Part shown: positions 9,410 through 19,728 of the stretch, piece after piece
Position numbering within the stretch: the first letter of the stretch is position 1
How the letters are laid out: the number at the start of each line of letters is the position of its first letter
NCBI RefSeq assembly: GCF_001012825.1
Contig: NZ_LCZJ02000043.1
Span: 47,556 to 111,555 of the forward strand
Direction: 5' to 3'
Length of the DNA: 64,000 nt
Origin: Paenibacillus etheri
Lineage (GTDB): Bacteria; Bacillota; Bacilli; Paenibacillales; Paenibacillaceae
The notes under the pieces: model-generated
What the model saw: only the letters and a program-made list of their open reading frames with translations
Databases searched by the model: none
Told to the model about the DNA's origin: nothing
Made by a program: the position numbers and the translations under genes

Positions 9410-11032
9410 TTATGGTCTTAAATTCGGTGTATGTACAGGAACTGTTCTTGCTTTCGTAGCTTGCTCAAAGGAATAAGCTAGGTTAAGCAGCGTTTGCTCG
9501 CTGTATGCTGTTCCCAAGAATGAGATGCCCACCGGTACGCCTGCTTTTACCGTTCCCGCAGGTACGGTTACTTCAGGGAAACCTGTAGCAGATGCTACGT
9601 AGCTCGCTGCATAAGTATCATACGCATTGCAGACATAAGTAGGGTCTTCTTTGTCAAAGCGGTTGGAAGCAGGGCAGGCCATCGTAGGGAAGACGATTGC
9701 GTCCAGGTTGTTTTTCTTCATAATCATTTCAATTTCTTTACGGGTCTCCGGCATTTCTTTCTTAACGATTTTCTTGTACTCGTTGGAATATAGAGTATCT
9801 GCTTTAGCCAATGCTGTCTTCAAGCCTTCTAAACGAGCAGGGTTAACAGGTGTTGCCGAGTTCAATACTTCAGGAGATTCACTAATATCGATTACTTCTC
9901 GCAGCGTTTTAGGTCCACCGGCAGGAAGCGAGCGCAAATATTTTTCAAACTGTATTTTGAATTCCGCATCCCCGACCGGTCCAAGAACTGGAGTCCAGAG
10001 GTACTTGGTTTGTTTGGAGAATGTGACAGGCACTACTTCCGTTCCCATGCTTTTCATTTTAGCAATCGCTTGATTCGTAATTGCATCTACTTCATCATTG
10101 CCGCCGAAGAAGTCAGTCGCCACACCGATACGCGCCTGCTTCAGCGAAGAAGCGTTCAGTGCTTTGGCGTAGTCTTGAACATAGCGGTTCGCGGATTTTG
10201 TCGCATAATCTGCTTTGTCTGTTCCAGCCATCGTAGTAAGCACTAAGCTAGCGTCTTCGACACTACGTGCCAAAGGACCAGTTACATCCAAAGAAAGGGA
10301 AGAAGGGACAACGCCGCTGCGACTAGTCAATCCCATAGTTGGTCTGATACCTACTAGCCCGGTAACATTGGCTGGACCTCTGACGGAACCGGAAGTATCC
10401 GTTCCAAGTCCGAATACTGCAAAGTTAGCCGCTACCGCTGCTGCACTACCGCTGCTGGAACCGGAAGCATCACGGTTCAGATTGTAAGGATTAATTGTCA
10501 AACCGCCCATGGAGCTATAGCCCAGTCTGCCATAGGAAGCGGCGAGCTCGGACATGTTTGTTTTAGCAATTACAATGGCTCCGGCATCGATAAGCTTCTG
10601 TACGGTGAATGAATTCTTAGTAGGGTTTTCATTCTTCAGAGCTACAGCCCCAGCTGTGGTCGGCATGCCAACCACATCATAGTTATCCTTTACGACAAAA
10701 GGAATGCCGTGAAGCTTGCTTCTTGGTCCTTTCGATTTTCGCTCGGTATCGAGTACCTTTGCTGTTTCAAGAGCTTGGTTGTTAACCGTAATAATAGAAT
10801 TTATAACAGGGCCTTGTTTATCAAAGGCTTCAATACGTTTCAGATAGTATTCCACAAGCTCTTCCGATGTAATTTGCTTTGTGTCCAGAGCTTTTGTGAC
10901 TTCATCGATGCTTTTCTCAAACGGATCAAACGTACTTTTTGCTATTTCGGCATTTGCATGATTCCATGGCAAAATCGAGAAAACTAGCAAAATAGCTAGT
11001 AAAGCTTTGAAGTTTATATATTTTTTTCTCAA
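9410..11032 (-). CDS. Secreted amidase (amidase-signature family)
   Basis: Amidase-signature hydrolase of 540 residues acting outside the cytoplasm; the substrate is unknown. A signal peptide (MRKKYINFKALLAILLVFSI, cleavage near ANA-E) is followed by the AS fold. The Ser-cisSer-Lys triad is visible: Lys115 in PFVVKDN, the Ser-rich DASGSSSGSAAAV loop (cis-Ser about 192), and the nucleophile Ser about 216 in GTDTSGSVR. The TTG start is set by AGGAGG eight bases upstream. Related family members include enantioselective amidases and Glu-tRNA amidotransferase A, but the signal peptide argues against the latter. It is divergent from the chemoreceptor gene at 11222. Confidence 0.88.
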   Translation of the reverse strand: MRKKYINFKALLAILLVFSILPWNHANAEIAKSTFDPFEKSIDEVTKALDTKQITSEELVEYYLKRIEAFDKQGPVINSIITVNNQALETAKVLDTERKSKGPRSKLHGIPFVVKDNYDVVGMPTTAGAVALKNENPTKNSFTVQKLIDAGAIVIAKTNMSELAASYGRLGYSSMGGLTINPYNLNRDASGSSSGSAAAVAANFAVFGLGTDTSGSVRGPANVTGLVGIRPTMGLTSRSGVVPSSLSLDVTGPLARSVEDASLVLTTMAGTDKADYATKSANRYVQDYAKALNASSLKQARIGVATDFFGGNDEVDAITNQAIAKMKSMGTEVVPVTFSKQTKYLWTPVLGPVGDAEFKIQFEKYLRSLPAGGPKTLREVIDISESPEVLNSATPVNPARLEGLKTALAKADTLYSNEYKKIVKKEMPETRKEIEMIMKKNNLDAIVFPTMACPASNRFDKEDPTYVCNAYDTYAASYVASATGFPEVTVPAGTVKAGVPVGISFLGTAYSEQTLLNLAYSFEQATKARTVPVHTPNLRP

Positions 11033-11221
11033 GTGTCTTGCCTCCTGATGTCTTTTTTTTAATTAGTTCTTAATGCTCATTTTCTCTCCCTGTAACAGTT
11101 ATCGTCATTTCTTCTGAATAAATGAATGGAATTCGACAATATATAACAAAAGCCATCCTTTTACCGATAGTTATGTATAGACAAAATTCATGTTTACATA
11201 ACAAGATGGAGGAGAAACAAC

Positions 11222-13306
11222 TTGAGAAAGAAACTACAGTGGAATCTAAAGCTTCAACTATTGGTTACGATGGTGGTCCTGGTATTGCTGTCAACATTAT
11301 CAATGGGACTCGGGATCAACCGGCAAGTTAAGGAGGATATGACGGAGGATTTCTATGATGCAACTCGAAAGGAAATCGAACAAGTTAGCGGTGCTATAGA
11401 CTTGTACTTTACTACCGTGAATGAATCGGTTGAATACTTTGCAAAGAGCTCACTCGTCAAGAAGATTGACAGTTCCATCACCTCTTATGTGGATGTAGTA
11501 GGAGCAGATGGAACTCTTCAGATGACTCCAGCTAAAAATGGAGGTATAGAAGCTAAGATTTATAACTTTTTCTTGGAATATTCTAAGACACATCTAAATG
11601 TGCCTTATATCTATTTGGGAACAAAGGATGGCGGATACATACAATGGCCGGATGGTACTTCCACCGATAAATTTGAACCGAGATCAAGAGCCTGGTACAC
11701 CCAGGCGGTTGAGAATCCCGACAAAATTGTACGCTCGGGTGCTTACGCTGCCTTTACTACAGGTACACCGATCGTCAGCTCTTCGGTTACCATTAAGGAT
11801 GACACAGGTAACATCGTTGGTGTCCAAGGTGTAGATGTAAGTTTGGACTTTCTGACCGATACCATCAATAACATGAAGATCGGTAAAGCCGGCTATGTCA
11901 TCTTGGCAGACCAAACCGGTACGATCCTCGCAAATCCTAAGAACCCGGAAATCAACTTTACAAATCTAAAGGCTCTGGGTATAGCCGAATTTGCTGACAT
12001 TGACAAACTGGCAGGTAAAAATTTGGACATCACCTTGAATAAGGAGAACTACAATGCTAGTGTCTACGTATCACCGGAGAATGGTTGGAAATATATTGCA
12101 ATCATGGACGAGAGTGAAGTGGCGGAATCAGTCAATGCGATCCAAAACATTATTTTCCTCATCATGGTTGTTATCGCTGTTATCGCTATCGGAGTAGCTT
12201 TGTATTTAGCTGGCGCGATTACGAAGCCGTTAAATGCGGCTGTTCAGTATTTGCAGCAAATCGGCAGTGGTGACTTGGCGGTCGATATTCCGCAATCTAT
12301 GCTGAACAAGCGAAGTGAAGTAGGCACCATGGTACGGGCTATTGATGCGATGAAGCAGGATATGCAGAACATGATCGGCGGCATTTCTACTTCGGGGAAA
12401 ATTGTTTCTCAATCGGCGGATAAACTTACAGACAGCATGGATCAGACACAAAATGCTTCCTCACTCATTACCGAGTCCATCATTCAACTTGCTTCCGCTT
12501 CTAGTGATGAAGCTAACAATGTTATGGAGGGCTCTGAAAAAGTTGAACAGCTCGGCGGAGCGATCGATCAAGTTACTGCATCCGCTCAGGATATCCTGGA
12601 TCTTGCTCGTCGTACAGCGGAATTGAACCAACGCGGTATCGTCATTGTACAGGAGTTAGTAGGGAAATTTAACAGCACACAACGAGCTTCTGAGGAAACA
12701 GCACAAGCTATTCATCATGTGAGTGGTAGTACTAGTGAAATCAGCGGCATACTCGGTACGATTCTTGAAATCTCCGGTCAGACAAATTTGCTGGCTCTAA
12801 ATGCGTCCATCGAGGCTTCAAGAGCAGGTGAACATGGGCGGGGATTCTCTGTGGTAGCTGCCGAGATCCGCAAGCTCGCGGAGCAATCAGCTTCTGCTGC
12901 GAATAATATCAGTCACATTATTTCAACTGTAAAAAACCAGGTGGGAGCGGCTGTTCAGGCCATGGGCACATCCCGCGAACTATTTATAGACCAGGAAACG
13001 GCGGTTCGAGAAACCGAATCCATCTTTAACGATATTATGGTGTCCGTGAACAGCCAAATGGAAATGACAAACCAGGTTGACGGCCAGGTCCAGTTGATGG
13101 TTGAAAAACGCCATGAACTCACAGACATTTTCACCAGTATCTCAGCGATTACGGAAGAGAATGCTGCCATTACCCAAGAGGTGTCCGCGGCAGCAGAGGA
13201 ACAGCTGGCTACGATTGATGACATAGCAGGTTATCTGACTCAGCTGCAGGGACTTTCTAAGGATCTGGAGGACAATATTAAGAAATTCAACATCCATAAC
13301 CAATGA
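11222..13306 (+). CDS. Methyl-accepting chemotaxis protein with dCache sensor
   Basis: Transmembrane chemoreceptor signalling to CheA/CheW. TM1 at about residues 10-29, an extracellular dCache_1-type domain (about 35-295, with [16 protein letters not shown] and a second PAS-like fold), TM2 about 303-325, HAMP, and a cytoplasmic coiled coil with the conserved tip [20 protein letters not shown]. Length 694 aa is normal. TTG start behind GGAGGAG. dCache domains commonly bind amino acids or other small ligands; the ligand here is not inferable. The neighbouring secreted amidase could liberate one, which is speculation. Confidence 0.93.
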   Translation: MRKKLQWNLKLQLLVTMVVLVLLSTLSMGLGINRQVKEDMTEDFYDATRKEIEQVSGAIDLYFTTVNESVEYFAKSSLVKKIDSSITSYVDVVGADGTLQMTPAKNGGIEAKIYNFFLEYSKTHLNVPYIYLGTKDGGYIQWPDGTSTDKFEPRSRAWYTQAVENPDKIVRSGAYAAFTTGTPIVSSSVTIKDDTGNIVGVQGVDVSLDFLTDTINNMKIGKAGYVILADQTGTILANPKNPEINFTNLKALGIAEFADIDKLAGKNLDITLNKENYNASVYVSPENGWKYIAIMDESEVAESVNAIQNIIFLIMVVIAVIAIGVALYLAGAITKPLNAAVQYLQQIGSGDLAVDIPQSMLNKRSEVGTMVRAIDAMKQDMQNMIGGISTSGKIVSQSADKLTDSMDQTQNASSLITESIIQLASASSDEANNVMEGSEKVEQLGGAIDQVTASAQDILDLARRTAELNQRGIVIVQELVGKFNSTQRASEETAQAIHHVSGSTSEISGILGTILEISGQTNLLALNASIEASRAGEHGRGFSVVAAEIRKLAEQSASAANNISHIISTVKNQVGAAVQAMGTSRELFIDQETAVRETESIFNDIMVSVNSQMEMTNQVDGQVQLMVEKRHELTDIFTSISAITEENAAITQEVSAAAEEQLATIDDIAGYLTQLQGLSKDLEDNIKKFNIHNQ

Positions 13307-13355
13307 TGTACTCCCCTCATGGGAGAGAAACTCTTTAGAACAAAACAAACCAGCC

Positions 13356-13388
13356 AGCCAGAGGAAGAGACTTCCTCTGGCTGTTTTT
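13356..13388 (+). terminator. Terminator after chemoreceptor gene
   Basis: AGCCAGAGGAAG-AGA-CTTCCTCTGGCT, a perfect 12-bp stem followed by GTTTTTT. Confidence 0.92.
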
Positions 13389-13449
13389 TCTAATTCCCTA
13401 TTATTACATTCATAACTAGCTCAATACCATAACCAAGAATCTTTTAAGG

Positions 13450-13497
13450 AAAAGAGCAGTGGACACAGATGATCATCTGTGTCCACTGCTCTTTTTT
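13450..13497. repeat. 46-bp perfect palindrome with T/A-rich ends
   Basis: Positions 13450-13495 are self-complementary with 23-bp arms and no loop; the centre is GATGATCATC, the outer ends AAAAGAG/CTCTTTT. It sits 62 bp after a good terminator, between the two chemoreceptor genes. It could be a bidirectional terminator, since both strands end in T-rich runs, but the length and perfection are unusual. Confidence 0.85.
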
Positions 13498-13581
13498 CTT
13501 CTGTAATCAGCTTGGCCACTGTCGTGATAAAGTTGGATTACTTAATAATCTATCAAGGTTGTACAATTATGAGGAGGAGCC

Positions 13582-13635
13582 ATGGCTATACAAAACCACT
13601 ATCCTCCACCGCATGATGTTGAGATTATTTCATGA
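13582..13635 (+). CDS. Possible 17-residue ORF with strong ribosome binding site
   Basis: GAGGAGG precedes ATG by a short spacer and the frame reads MAIQNHYPPPHDVEIIS before TGA. It may be a genuine small ORF or the start of a decayed gene; the DNA up to 13740 otherwise shows nothing recognisable. Confidence 0.25.
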   Translation: MAIQNHYPPPHDVEIIS

Positions 13636-13744
13636 GGTGACTTAGGCATCATGTGGTTCACCGTGCTGTCTGTAACAGCATGTTCTAAAGTCATCCGTAT
13701 CGGGCGGCTTTAACTAGATTTTTATCACATACGAGCAATTCATT

Positions 13745-15439
13745 TTATACTTTAAACTTCGTAACGAGAGCTTCCAAGCTTTGAGAATCTTTGCTAAGCA
13801 AGTCAGTAAGTGAAGCAACCTCCTGAACTAAGGAGTTTTGCTTGGCAGTCATAGTGTTCACAGCTTTAACTCCTGTAAGCGATTCTTCAGCTACAGTTGC
13901 CATTTCGGAAACAGATGCTGCAATTTCTTCTGAGCCTGCCGCCATTTGTTCGCTGATAGCAGAAACCTCATGAACTTGCAAAGCAACTCTCTGAGTGGAT
14001 TTCAAAATGTTTTCAAATGATTCGATTGCTTCTTCCATCTTCTTTTGGCCTGTCAATACTTCTCCCGTCACTTGCTGCATCGCACGTTCAGTTTCTTGAG
14101 AGTCTTTCACAAGATCTTGAAGCAATTCGAATATTTGTCCTGTTGAAGTAAAGGAATGCTCTGCCAGCTTTCGGATTTCGCTGGCCACTACCGAAAAGCC
14201 TCTTCCATGTTCGCCTGCTCTTGCCGCTTCAATTGAAGCATTTAACGCAAGCAAATTCGTTTGACTCGATATTTCTGTGATGGTGCTAACAATTTTTTCA
14301 ATATGAGAAGAGCGTTCTTTCAAATTAGATACGATTTCTACAGTAGAACTTACAGAATCGCTAATTTGGGCCATCTGCTTGCTAACTTGCTGTATAAAGT
14401 TCACACCGCTTGCTGCCTCTTTCTCCGTCTCCGTTGCGGCATCAGCAAGATCCTCTGCGGATTCGGCGACACGCTGCACACCTGTAGACATTTCATTGAT
14501 TGCATGTGAAGCATCAAGTGTGCTTTGCACTGATGTTGCCGCCCCTCGCTCAATACTGGCTCCCTGTCTCGTAATTTCCTCTGTTGCACTTGCAGTTTCT
14601 TTCGTATTTTCAACCAGTTTACTCGACGAACTCAATACACTACGGGAGGTATCGCGGACATCTTTAATAATGGATTGCAGAGTCTCCAACATAGCATTTA
14701 AGGATTTTGAGATTTCTCCGATTTCATCCCTGCCGGAGTAATCCAGTCTTCCGGTAAGATCACCCCCGTTTTTCGCAATTTCGGCGATTTTTTCATTGAC
14801 TAACTTAAGCGGTTTTAACTTAACAAAAATAATAATAAGTATTGCAAGTAATGCTGCAAATGTAATTATAAGTAAAAGAACAGTTGCCGTAAGCATCAAG
14901 CTTGCTTTTTGCTTTGCAGCGTTTGCTTCATTTTCCGCTCTAGTATTCATCTTTTGTTGAAACTGCTGCAGCGGCTTCATGATGATCTTTTTGTTTGCAT
15001 CGTAATTGCTGTCAAACATGAGTTCCCGGGCTTTGGTAAAATCTTTGCCTTCCACAGCTTTCATTGCCGCACTTTCTGTTTTGACAAGAGTATCCGAATT
15101 TTGTTTTGACTGTGATATAAGATCCAGCTCTTCTTTGGGCGCACCCAATTCAGTTAATTTCTCCACTACATGATCTCTCGTTTTGGTCTCGTTTACTTCC
15201 TTCCAATAGTTGTCATAATGGACTTTATTTCCGAACTGCACGAAAGCTCTTGCTTCGTTAGTCAAATAGTCCGAAGAGTTGGCTAAATCGATACCTAATT
15301 GCTTGAATTCTACTTGCCTTTTTACAGCGACGCGTTCCTGCGCTACGCTCTTTTGAAGGTTATACATACTAATTCCGTTCAGGACCGTCAGAAAAATAAA
15401 AAATCCACTCATCGTTTTAAGCCAGGTAGAAATTTTCAT
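13745..15439 (-). CDS. Methyl-accepting chemotaxis protein (4HB-type sensor)
   Basis: 564-residue chemoreceptor. TM1 at residues 8-25, an extracellular all-helical four-helix-bundle-type sensor (about 28-185), TM2 about 185-210 ([20 protein letters not shown]), HAMP, then a signalling coiled coil with tip [22 protein letters not shown]. The start is ATG 15439 ([10 protein letters not shown]) with GGAG upstream; an ATG six codons earlier lacks a site. It ends opposite to the first chemoreceptor. The two are not close paralogues in the sensor part, so they should sense different cues. Confidence 0.92.
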   Translation of the reverse strand: MKISTWLKTMSGFFIFLTVLNGISMYNLQKSVAQERVAVKRQVEFKQLGIDLANSSDYLTNEARAFVQFGNKVHYDNYWKEVNETKTRDHVVEKLTELGAPKEELDLISQSKQNSDTLVKTESAAMKAVEGKDFTKARELMFDSNYDANKKIIMKPLQQFQQKMNTRAENEANAAKQKASLMLTATVLLLIITFAALLAILIIIFVKLKPLKLVNEKIAEIAKNGGDLTGRLDYSGRDEIGEISKSLNAMLETLQSIIKDVRDTSRSVLSSSSKLVENTKETASATEEITRQGASIERGAATSVQSTLDASHAINEMSTGVQRVAESAEDLADAATETEKEAASGVNFIQQVSKQMAQISDSVSSTVEIVSNLKERSSHIEKIVSTITEISSQTNLLALNASIEAARAGEHGRGFSVVASEIRKLAEHSFTSTGQIFELLQDLVKDSQETERAMQQVTGEVLTGQKKMEEAIESFENILKSTQRVALQVHEVSAISEQMAAGSEEIAASVSEMATVAEESLTGVKAVNTMTAKQNSLVQEVASLTDLLSKDSQSLEALVTKFKV

Positions 15440-15653
15440 ATTAGCCCACTCCTTCATTATGAAAAAAGACCTTATTTCATTTTATCGGTTGACTTTATTC
15501 GACAAAAGATAGGTCTTTATACCTGTTTGAAATGATGTAATAAATAGTAAATGCAAATGTCTAAAACGAGCTTGTTGATCTTATTTTAATGATGCAGGTA
15601 CCGGATAAGTAAAATCCACATAAAATTATGAAAAGTTACAAAAAAGGATAAAT

Positions 15654-15872
15654 ATGGTCATTACTATCTCTACTAAGGATAAGTGTCGTTCCTTTGGAAA
15701 TGATGAGGAGCCTTATCGTAATAATCTTGAGCTATGGGAAAATGAAAAGTTAATTAAGAGTAAACAGTATGTATGTAGACCGAATGTAGACAAGGATTTA
15801 TGGGGAACTAAATGTTTCATTATTGTAGACATGTTGTCTACATCAAAAATTATATCATTCACTTTGAGTTAA
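15654..15872 (+). CDS. Hypothetical 72-residue protein
   Basis: ATG with AAAAAGGA five bases upstream. The residues (ELWENEKLIKSKQYVCRPNV ...) match nothing I recognise; no signal or membrane segment. It is AT-rich and lies between a chemoreceptor and another hypothetical gene. It could be a short accessory gene or chance ORF. Confidence 0.35.
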   Translation: MVITISTKDKCRSFGNDEEPYRNNLELWENEKLIKSKQYVCRPNVDKDLWGTKCFIIVDMLSTSKIISFTLS

Positions 15873-15971
15873 TAATTAGTGGCATATTTTCCGAAACTAC
15901 ATCTATAAGAGCTCGAACTGTTATAAGATTATGGCATTAAGCATCCAAAAACAGTCGGAGGAATTACTATC

Positions 15972-16337
15972 ATGAGTTTTACTATTGATTATGTTAAAAA
16001 CAAAAACAGAATTATTGTAACATCGGACGGTATGGAAGTTGAGGATGCCCTTGCGTATGCGGAACAATTTCCGAAAGTACTGAAGAAAACTAAGCGAGGG
16101 TTTACAGGTATGACTGTAATTACTGGTGGCCTGGTATTTAAGCAAGAAGTGTTGGCAATTCTTGCTCCAACTGGTGAAGATGCTGTGAAAGCTGGGAGCT
16201 CTACAAAACACAAATGGGTGTATGTTGCGCCTACCGCGTTCTACAAAACGCAAATGCATCGTATGTTTAAAGATATTGCAAACTTGTACGAATCGATAGA
16301 AGAAGCTGAAGCGTATCTTGATTCTGCAGGCAATTAG
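15972..16337 (+). CDS. Hypothetical protein, possibly STAS/SpoIIAA-like fold
   Basis: 121 residues, cytoplasmic, no signal peptide. CGGAGGAA precedes the ATG with proper spacing, so it is very likely expressed. The pattern of a beta strand pair at the start (FTIDYVKNKNRIIVTSDG), an amphipathic helix, and a C-terminal helix IEEAEAYLDS is reminiscent of small STAS-like (SpoIIAA-type) proteins, but I see no decisive motif. It is the last gene before ssrA-3' copy 4, so it may be cargo of the 8.5-16.6 kb element. Confidence 0.6.
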   Translation: MSFTIDYVKNKNRIIVTSDGMEVEDALAYAEQFPKVLKKTKRGFTGMTVITGGLVFKQEVLAILAPTGEDAVKAGSSTKHKWVYVAPTAFYKTQMHRMFKDIANLYESIEEAEAYLDSAGN

Positions 16338-16527
16338 CAACTTCTAAAAATTAAAAGGATCCAGCCATCGGCTGTAGCGGCAAAGGTACTTTCTGCGTAT
16401 TGAAGAAGCACTGTACGAAGCTCGATATATTCAGGAATTCAGGATTAACTTATATAATTGCATCACTATACTAAGGAGTATTCCTATTATCAGACTGACT
16501 CATTAAATGCTGGTTAGAATGCTTCTA

Positions 16528-16614
16528 GGGTGACTTCAAAACTGTGACTACACTCGTAGAAGCTTATGCCGTTATTTTCGGACAGGGGTTCGACTCCCCT
16601 CGGCTCCATATGGA
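16528..16614 (+). repeat. ssrA 3'-end copy 4 (putative att site)
   Basis: Matches the tmRNA 3' end from GGGTGAC through CTCGGCTCCATATGGAGTA, with a 2-nt deletion (TGTGCC to TGCC) and two substitutions. Unlike copies 2 and 3 the match runs on through the CATATGGAG palindrome into a GACACC terminator, so it carries the original ssrA downstream flank. Confidence 0.9.
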
Positions 16615-16623
16615 GTATCAGTG

Positions 16624-16650
16624 AAAGACACCTTGAAGGGTGTCTTTGTT
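16624..16650 (+). terminator. ssrA-type terminator behind copy 4
   Basis: AAAGACACC-TTGAA-GGGTGTCTTTG, the same hairpin family as that behind ssrA. Confidence 0.8.
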
Positions 16651-16988
16651 CATGTTTTCAGAGTATGATCTGGACTATGCTTGGCGGTTTAAAAAAATGA
16701 GTATCTTGATAGTCCAGTATCTTTCGTATATGGAATTAAAGATTGCAGTGTAGAAGGCATGCTCCTCCTGTAATCAAAGATGATAAGCTCTGGGAATACT
16801 ACTCATTCAGTCTTAGAGTTTGTGAAGACCAAAAAAATTTAAGGCTCTATTTATGGATAAAAAAGGCAAAGATAATATGGGATGAGTTAATAAGGAGATA
16901 TAAATGAAAACCAGTATACTTATGCTATAATTTAATAAAGTGTTTCTGTGCTTTTAGAAAAATTGGATAAAGGATGCATTGACCAACC
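16651..16988. other. Non-coding stretch before the flavoprotein pair
   Basis: About 340 bp with no supported gene; short, interrupted frames only. AT-rich motifs near 16925 (TATAATTTAATAAAG) could hold the promoter of the flavoprotein pair. Confidence 0.4.
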
Positions 16989-18296
16989 ATGTATGAGAAT
17001 CAGACTTCTATGCACCACAAGCTGTTTATTATCGGCGCAGGTGCTGCCGGACTAATGGCCGCCGTTACTGTGCGTGATATGGGTATCGATACTGCCATTC
17101 TGGAGAGTAACGACCGGATTGGAAAGAAGATATTAATGACAGGTGATGGCCGCTGCAACATTACGAATGAATCCACTGCAACGGGTACGGATGAAGCAAT
17201 CGCTTTATCGCGTAAGTATCACAGTAATCAGGCCGGATTTCCACTTGCGGTATTGCAGCAATTTGGCATCCGTCAAACCATAGATTTTTTCTCCTTCCTC
17301 GGGCTTCCGCTTACAAGATTGAAGGAGGGCTTGATGTATCCAATGTCGCTGCAGGCAGCAGCGGTGCTGGATATTTTCCAGCTTGCGCTGGAGGATCGGA
17401 ATGTTCCGGTATACCTCAATAACAAAGTGTTGGATGTTACTGTTTCGAAGAATCATCCGCGCTTCAAGATAAAATGCCAAACGGAGACAGAGGAGGAGGT
17501 TGTTTATACTAGCGACTATCTACTTCTATCTGCGGGTGGTCTTGCCGGTCCAAATGCGGGAAAAGAACCTCCTGGGTATACACTTGCCGAACGTCTGGGA
17601 CACACCCTGATTGAGCCTTTGCCGGCCATTGTGCAATTGAAGCTGCAATATCCGAATATGAGGGCACTGACAACTATCAAATCTCAGGGACAAGCTCATA
17701 TCATTGTGAACGGTAAAGTCATCTGCAGTGAACAGGGTGAAATTGCCTTCACGGATTATGGTATTACCGGCCCGCCAATTCTTCAGCTAAGCAGGAAGGC
17801 TGCGTATCATCTTGCAAGAGGAGAACAGGTAACATTGTCGGTTGATCTGATGCCGGGCCGCACGGAGGAAGAGTTGGTTGAGTTTTTAGAAAGGCTCTGG
17901 GAGACCTTTGGACACCGGACTGTGGCGGATTGCCTTGTTGGCATCTTCAATAAGAAGCTTGTTTCTGTCCTACTAAAAGAGACTGGCTTAGATCAACAGC
18001 CAGAGCTGCTTTGCCAGGATCTATCGATGAAAACCAAGGGGAAATTTTATCGAATCTTGAAGCGTTGGGAATTTAAAGTGACGGATACCAATGGCTTTAC
18101 GAATGCGCAAGTGACAGCCGGCGGCATTGATACGTCGGAACTCATCGAAGGAACGCTGGAATCCAAGCTGGTGCCTGGGCTGTATTTGGCTGGCGAAGTG
18201 ATGGATGTGGACGGAGATTTCGGCGGCTATAACCTGCAATGGGCCTGGAGTTCCGGATATGTGGCCGCCATGGCGCTAGCTAAGTCAATTCAATAA
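16989..18296 (+). CDS. HI0933/YhiN-family flavoprotein, copy 1
   Basis: FAD-dependent oxidoreductase family (often named 'aminoacetone oxidase family FAD-binding enzyme'); the physiological reaction is unsettled. Rossmann motif GAGAAGLMA at about residues 13-21, the family signature GKKILMTGDGRCNITN at about 44-59, a middle substrate domain, and the closing LAGEVMDVDGDFGGYNLQWAWSSG that completes the FAD site. Length 435 is normal to slightly long. ATG has AAAGGA about 14 bases upstream, a poor spacing shared by its neighbour. The gene is directly followed by a close paralogue, 31 bp apart. Confidence 0.9.
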   Translation: MYENQTSMHHKLFIIGAGAAGLMAAVTVRDMGIDTAILESNDRIGKKILMTGDGRCNITNESTATGTDEAIALSRKYHSNQAGFPLAVLQQFGIRQTIDFFSFLGLPLTRLKEGLMYPMSLQAAAVLDIFQLALEDRNVPVYLNNKVLDVTVSKNHPRFKIKCQTETEEEVVYTSDYLLLSAGGLAGPNAGKEPPGYTLAERLGHTLIEPLPAIVQLKLQYPNMRALTTIKSQGQAHIIVNGKVICSEQGEIAFTDYGITGPPILQLSRKAAYHLARGEQVTLSVDLMPGRTEEELVEFLERLWETFGHRTVADCLVGIFNKKLVSVLLKETGLDQQPELLCQDLSMKTKGKFYRILKRWEFKVTDTNGFTNAQVTAGGIDTSELIEGTLESKLVPGLYLAGEVMDVDGDFGGYNLQWAWSSGYVAAMALAKSIQ

Positions 18297-18327
18297 ATTT
18301 ATTAGGAAAAGGGATGCATCAATTAAC

Positions 18328-19644
18328 ATGTATAAGGATCAGACTTCTAAGCACCACGAGCTGTTCATTATCGGTGGGGGTGCTGCAGGTCTAATGGCTG
18401 CAGTTACAGCGAGGGATCAAGGTATTGATACAGCAATTATTGAAAGCAATGACCGGCTTGGGAAGAAAATAATAACGACGGGTAACGGGCGTTGCAACAT
18501 TACGAACCAATCCACCGCCACCGGTACGGATGAAGCGGCCGCTTTATCACGCAAGTATCACAGTAATCAGGAAGGATTCCCAATACATGTATTGCGGCAA
18601 TTCGGTGTCCGCCAAACGATCGAATTTTTCTCCTCGCTCGGGCTTCCTTTTGTAAGCTTGGAGAATGGCCGGATGTATCCGATGTCGCTGCAGGCGGCTT
18701 CGGTGCCGGGTGTATTTAAGCTGGCGCTGGAGGATCGGAATGTTCCCGTATATTATAAACATAAAGTGTTGGATGTTACCGTTTCGGCGGGACATCCGCG
18801 GTTCGCGATAACCTGCCAGACGGAGACAGAGGAACAGGTTGTGTATACCAGCGACTATCTTTTTCTATGTGCAGGCGGCCTTACCGCTCCCAAAACGGGA
18901 ACGGACGGCTCCGGTTATACGCTTGTCCAACGTCTGGGGCACACCCTGATCAACCCGGTGCCAGGCATTGTACAATTGAAGCTGGATTATCCGTATTTGA
19001 AGGAACTATCGGGCATCAAATTTGAGGGAGAGGCCCATGTTATCGTAAACAATGAAGTCATCCGCACTGAGTCTGGTGAGATTCTTTTTACGGACTATGG
19101 TATCTCGGGCCCGCCCATACTTCAGCTCAGCAGAAAGGCTGCGTATAATCTCGGAATAGGAGAATCGGTGACATTGTCGGTTGATTTAATGCCGGAGCGC
19201 ACGGAGGAAGAGTTAATTGATTTTCTGGAGATCCACTGGGGGATCTTCGGACACCGGACGGTTGCCGATTCTTTTGTGGGCATCGTCAGCAAGAAACTGA
19301 TTCCAGTTCTGCTGAAGGAGGCTGGAATTGATCAACAGCTGCATCTGCTTTGTCAGGATCTATCGTGGAAAACCAAGAAAATATTCTATCGAATCTTGAA
19401 ACGTTGGGAATTTAAAGTGACCGATACCAATAGCTTCACGAATGCACAAACAACAGCCGGTGGCATCGATACGACGGAGCTAATCGAAGGAACGTTAGAA
19501 TCTAAGTTAGTCCCTGGGCTGTATTTGGCAGGTGAAGTGATGGATGTCGATGGAGATTGCGGCGGCTATAACCTGCAATGGGCCTGGAGCTCCGGCTATG
19601 CCGCAGCGATGGCACTTGCTAAACGACGTGTTAGCGCCACGTAA
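18328..19644 (+). CDS. HI0933/YhiN-family flavoprotein, copy 2 (tandem paralogue)
   Basis: 438 residues, collinear with the preceding gene from MYKDQTSKHHELFIIG (copy 1: MYENQTSMHHKLFIIG) to the end, with most residues identical and synonymous drift at DNA level. GGGAAGLMA, GKKIITTGNGRCNITN and LAGEVMDVDGDCGGYNLQWA are intact, so both copies look functional. The leaders also match (GGGATGCATCAATTAACATG versus GGATGCATTGACCAACCATG), indicating duplication of gene plus leader. The pair occupies a cassette bounded by ssrA-3' copies 4 and 5. Confidence 0.9.
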   Translation: MYKDQTSKHHELFIIGGGAAGLMAAVTARDQGIDTAIIESNDRLGKKIITTGNGRCNITNQSTATGTDEAAALSRKYHSNQEGFPIHVLRQFGVRQTIEFFSSLGLPFVSLENGRMYPMSLQAASVPGVFKLALEDRNVPVYYKHKVLDVTVSAGHPRFAITCQTETEEQVVYTSDYLFLCAGGLTAPKTGTDGSGYTLVQRLGHTLINPVPGIVQLKLDYPYLKELSGIKFEGEAHVIVNNEVIRTESGEILFTDYGISGPPILQLSRKAAYNLGIGESVTLSVDLMPERTEEELIDFLEIHWGIFGHRTVADSFVGIVSKKLIPVLLKEAGIDQQLHLLCQDLSWKTKKIFYRILKRWEFKVTDTNSFTNAQTTAGGIDTTELIEGTLESKLVPGLYLAGEVMDVDGDCGGYNLQWAWSSGYAAAMALAKRRVSAT

Positions 19645-19728
19645 AAGGATAGATGGTTGCTGACTCTTGGCATGTTGCGGTGGAATACTTGCATGCATTG
19701 AACACAGGGCGGCTAATGGATTTACCGT

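Noticed and set aside
15654-15872. Treating the 72-aa ORF as part of a toxin-antitoxin pair with the next gene
   Set aside because: No family features or overlap support it.
7981-16400. Shared 'aaggtactttct' words near 7985 and 16385 as a further att motif
   Set aside because: Only about 17 bp with mismatches, on different sides of the respective ssrA copies; too weak to call.
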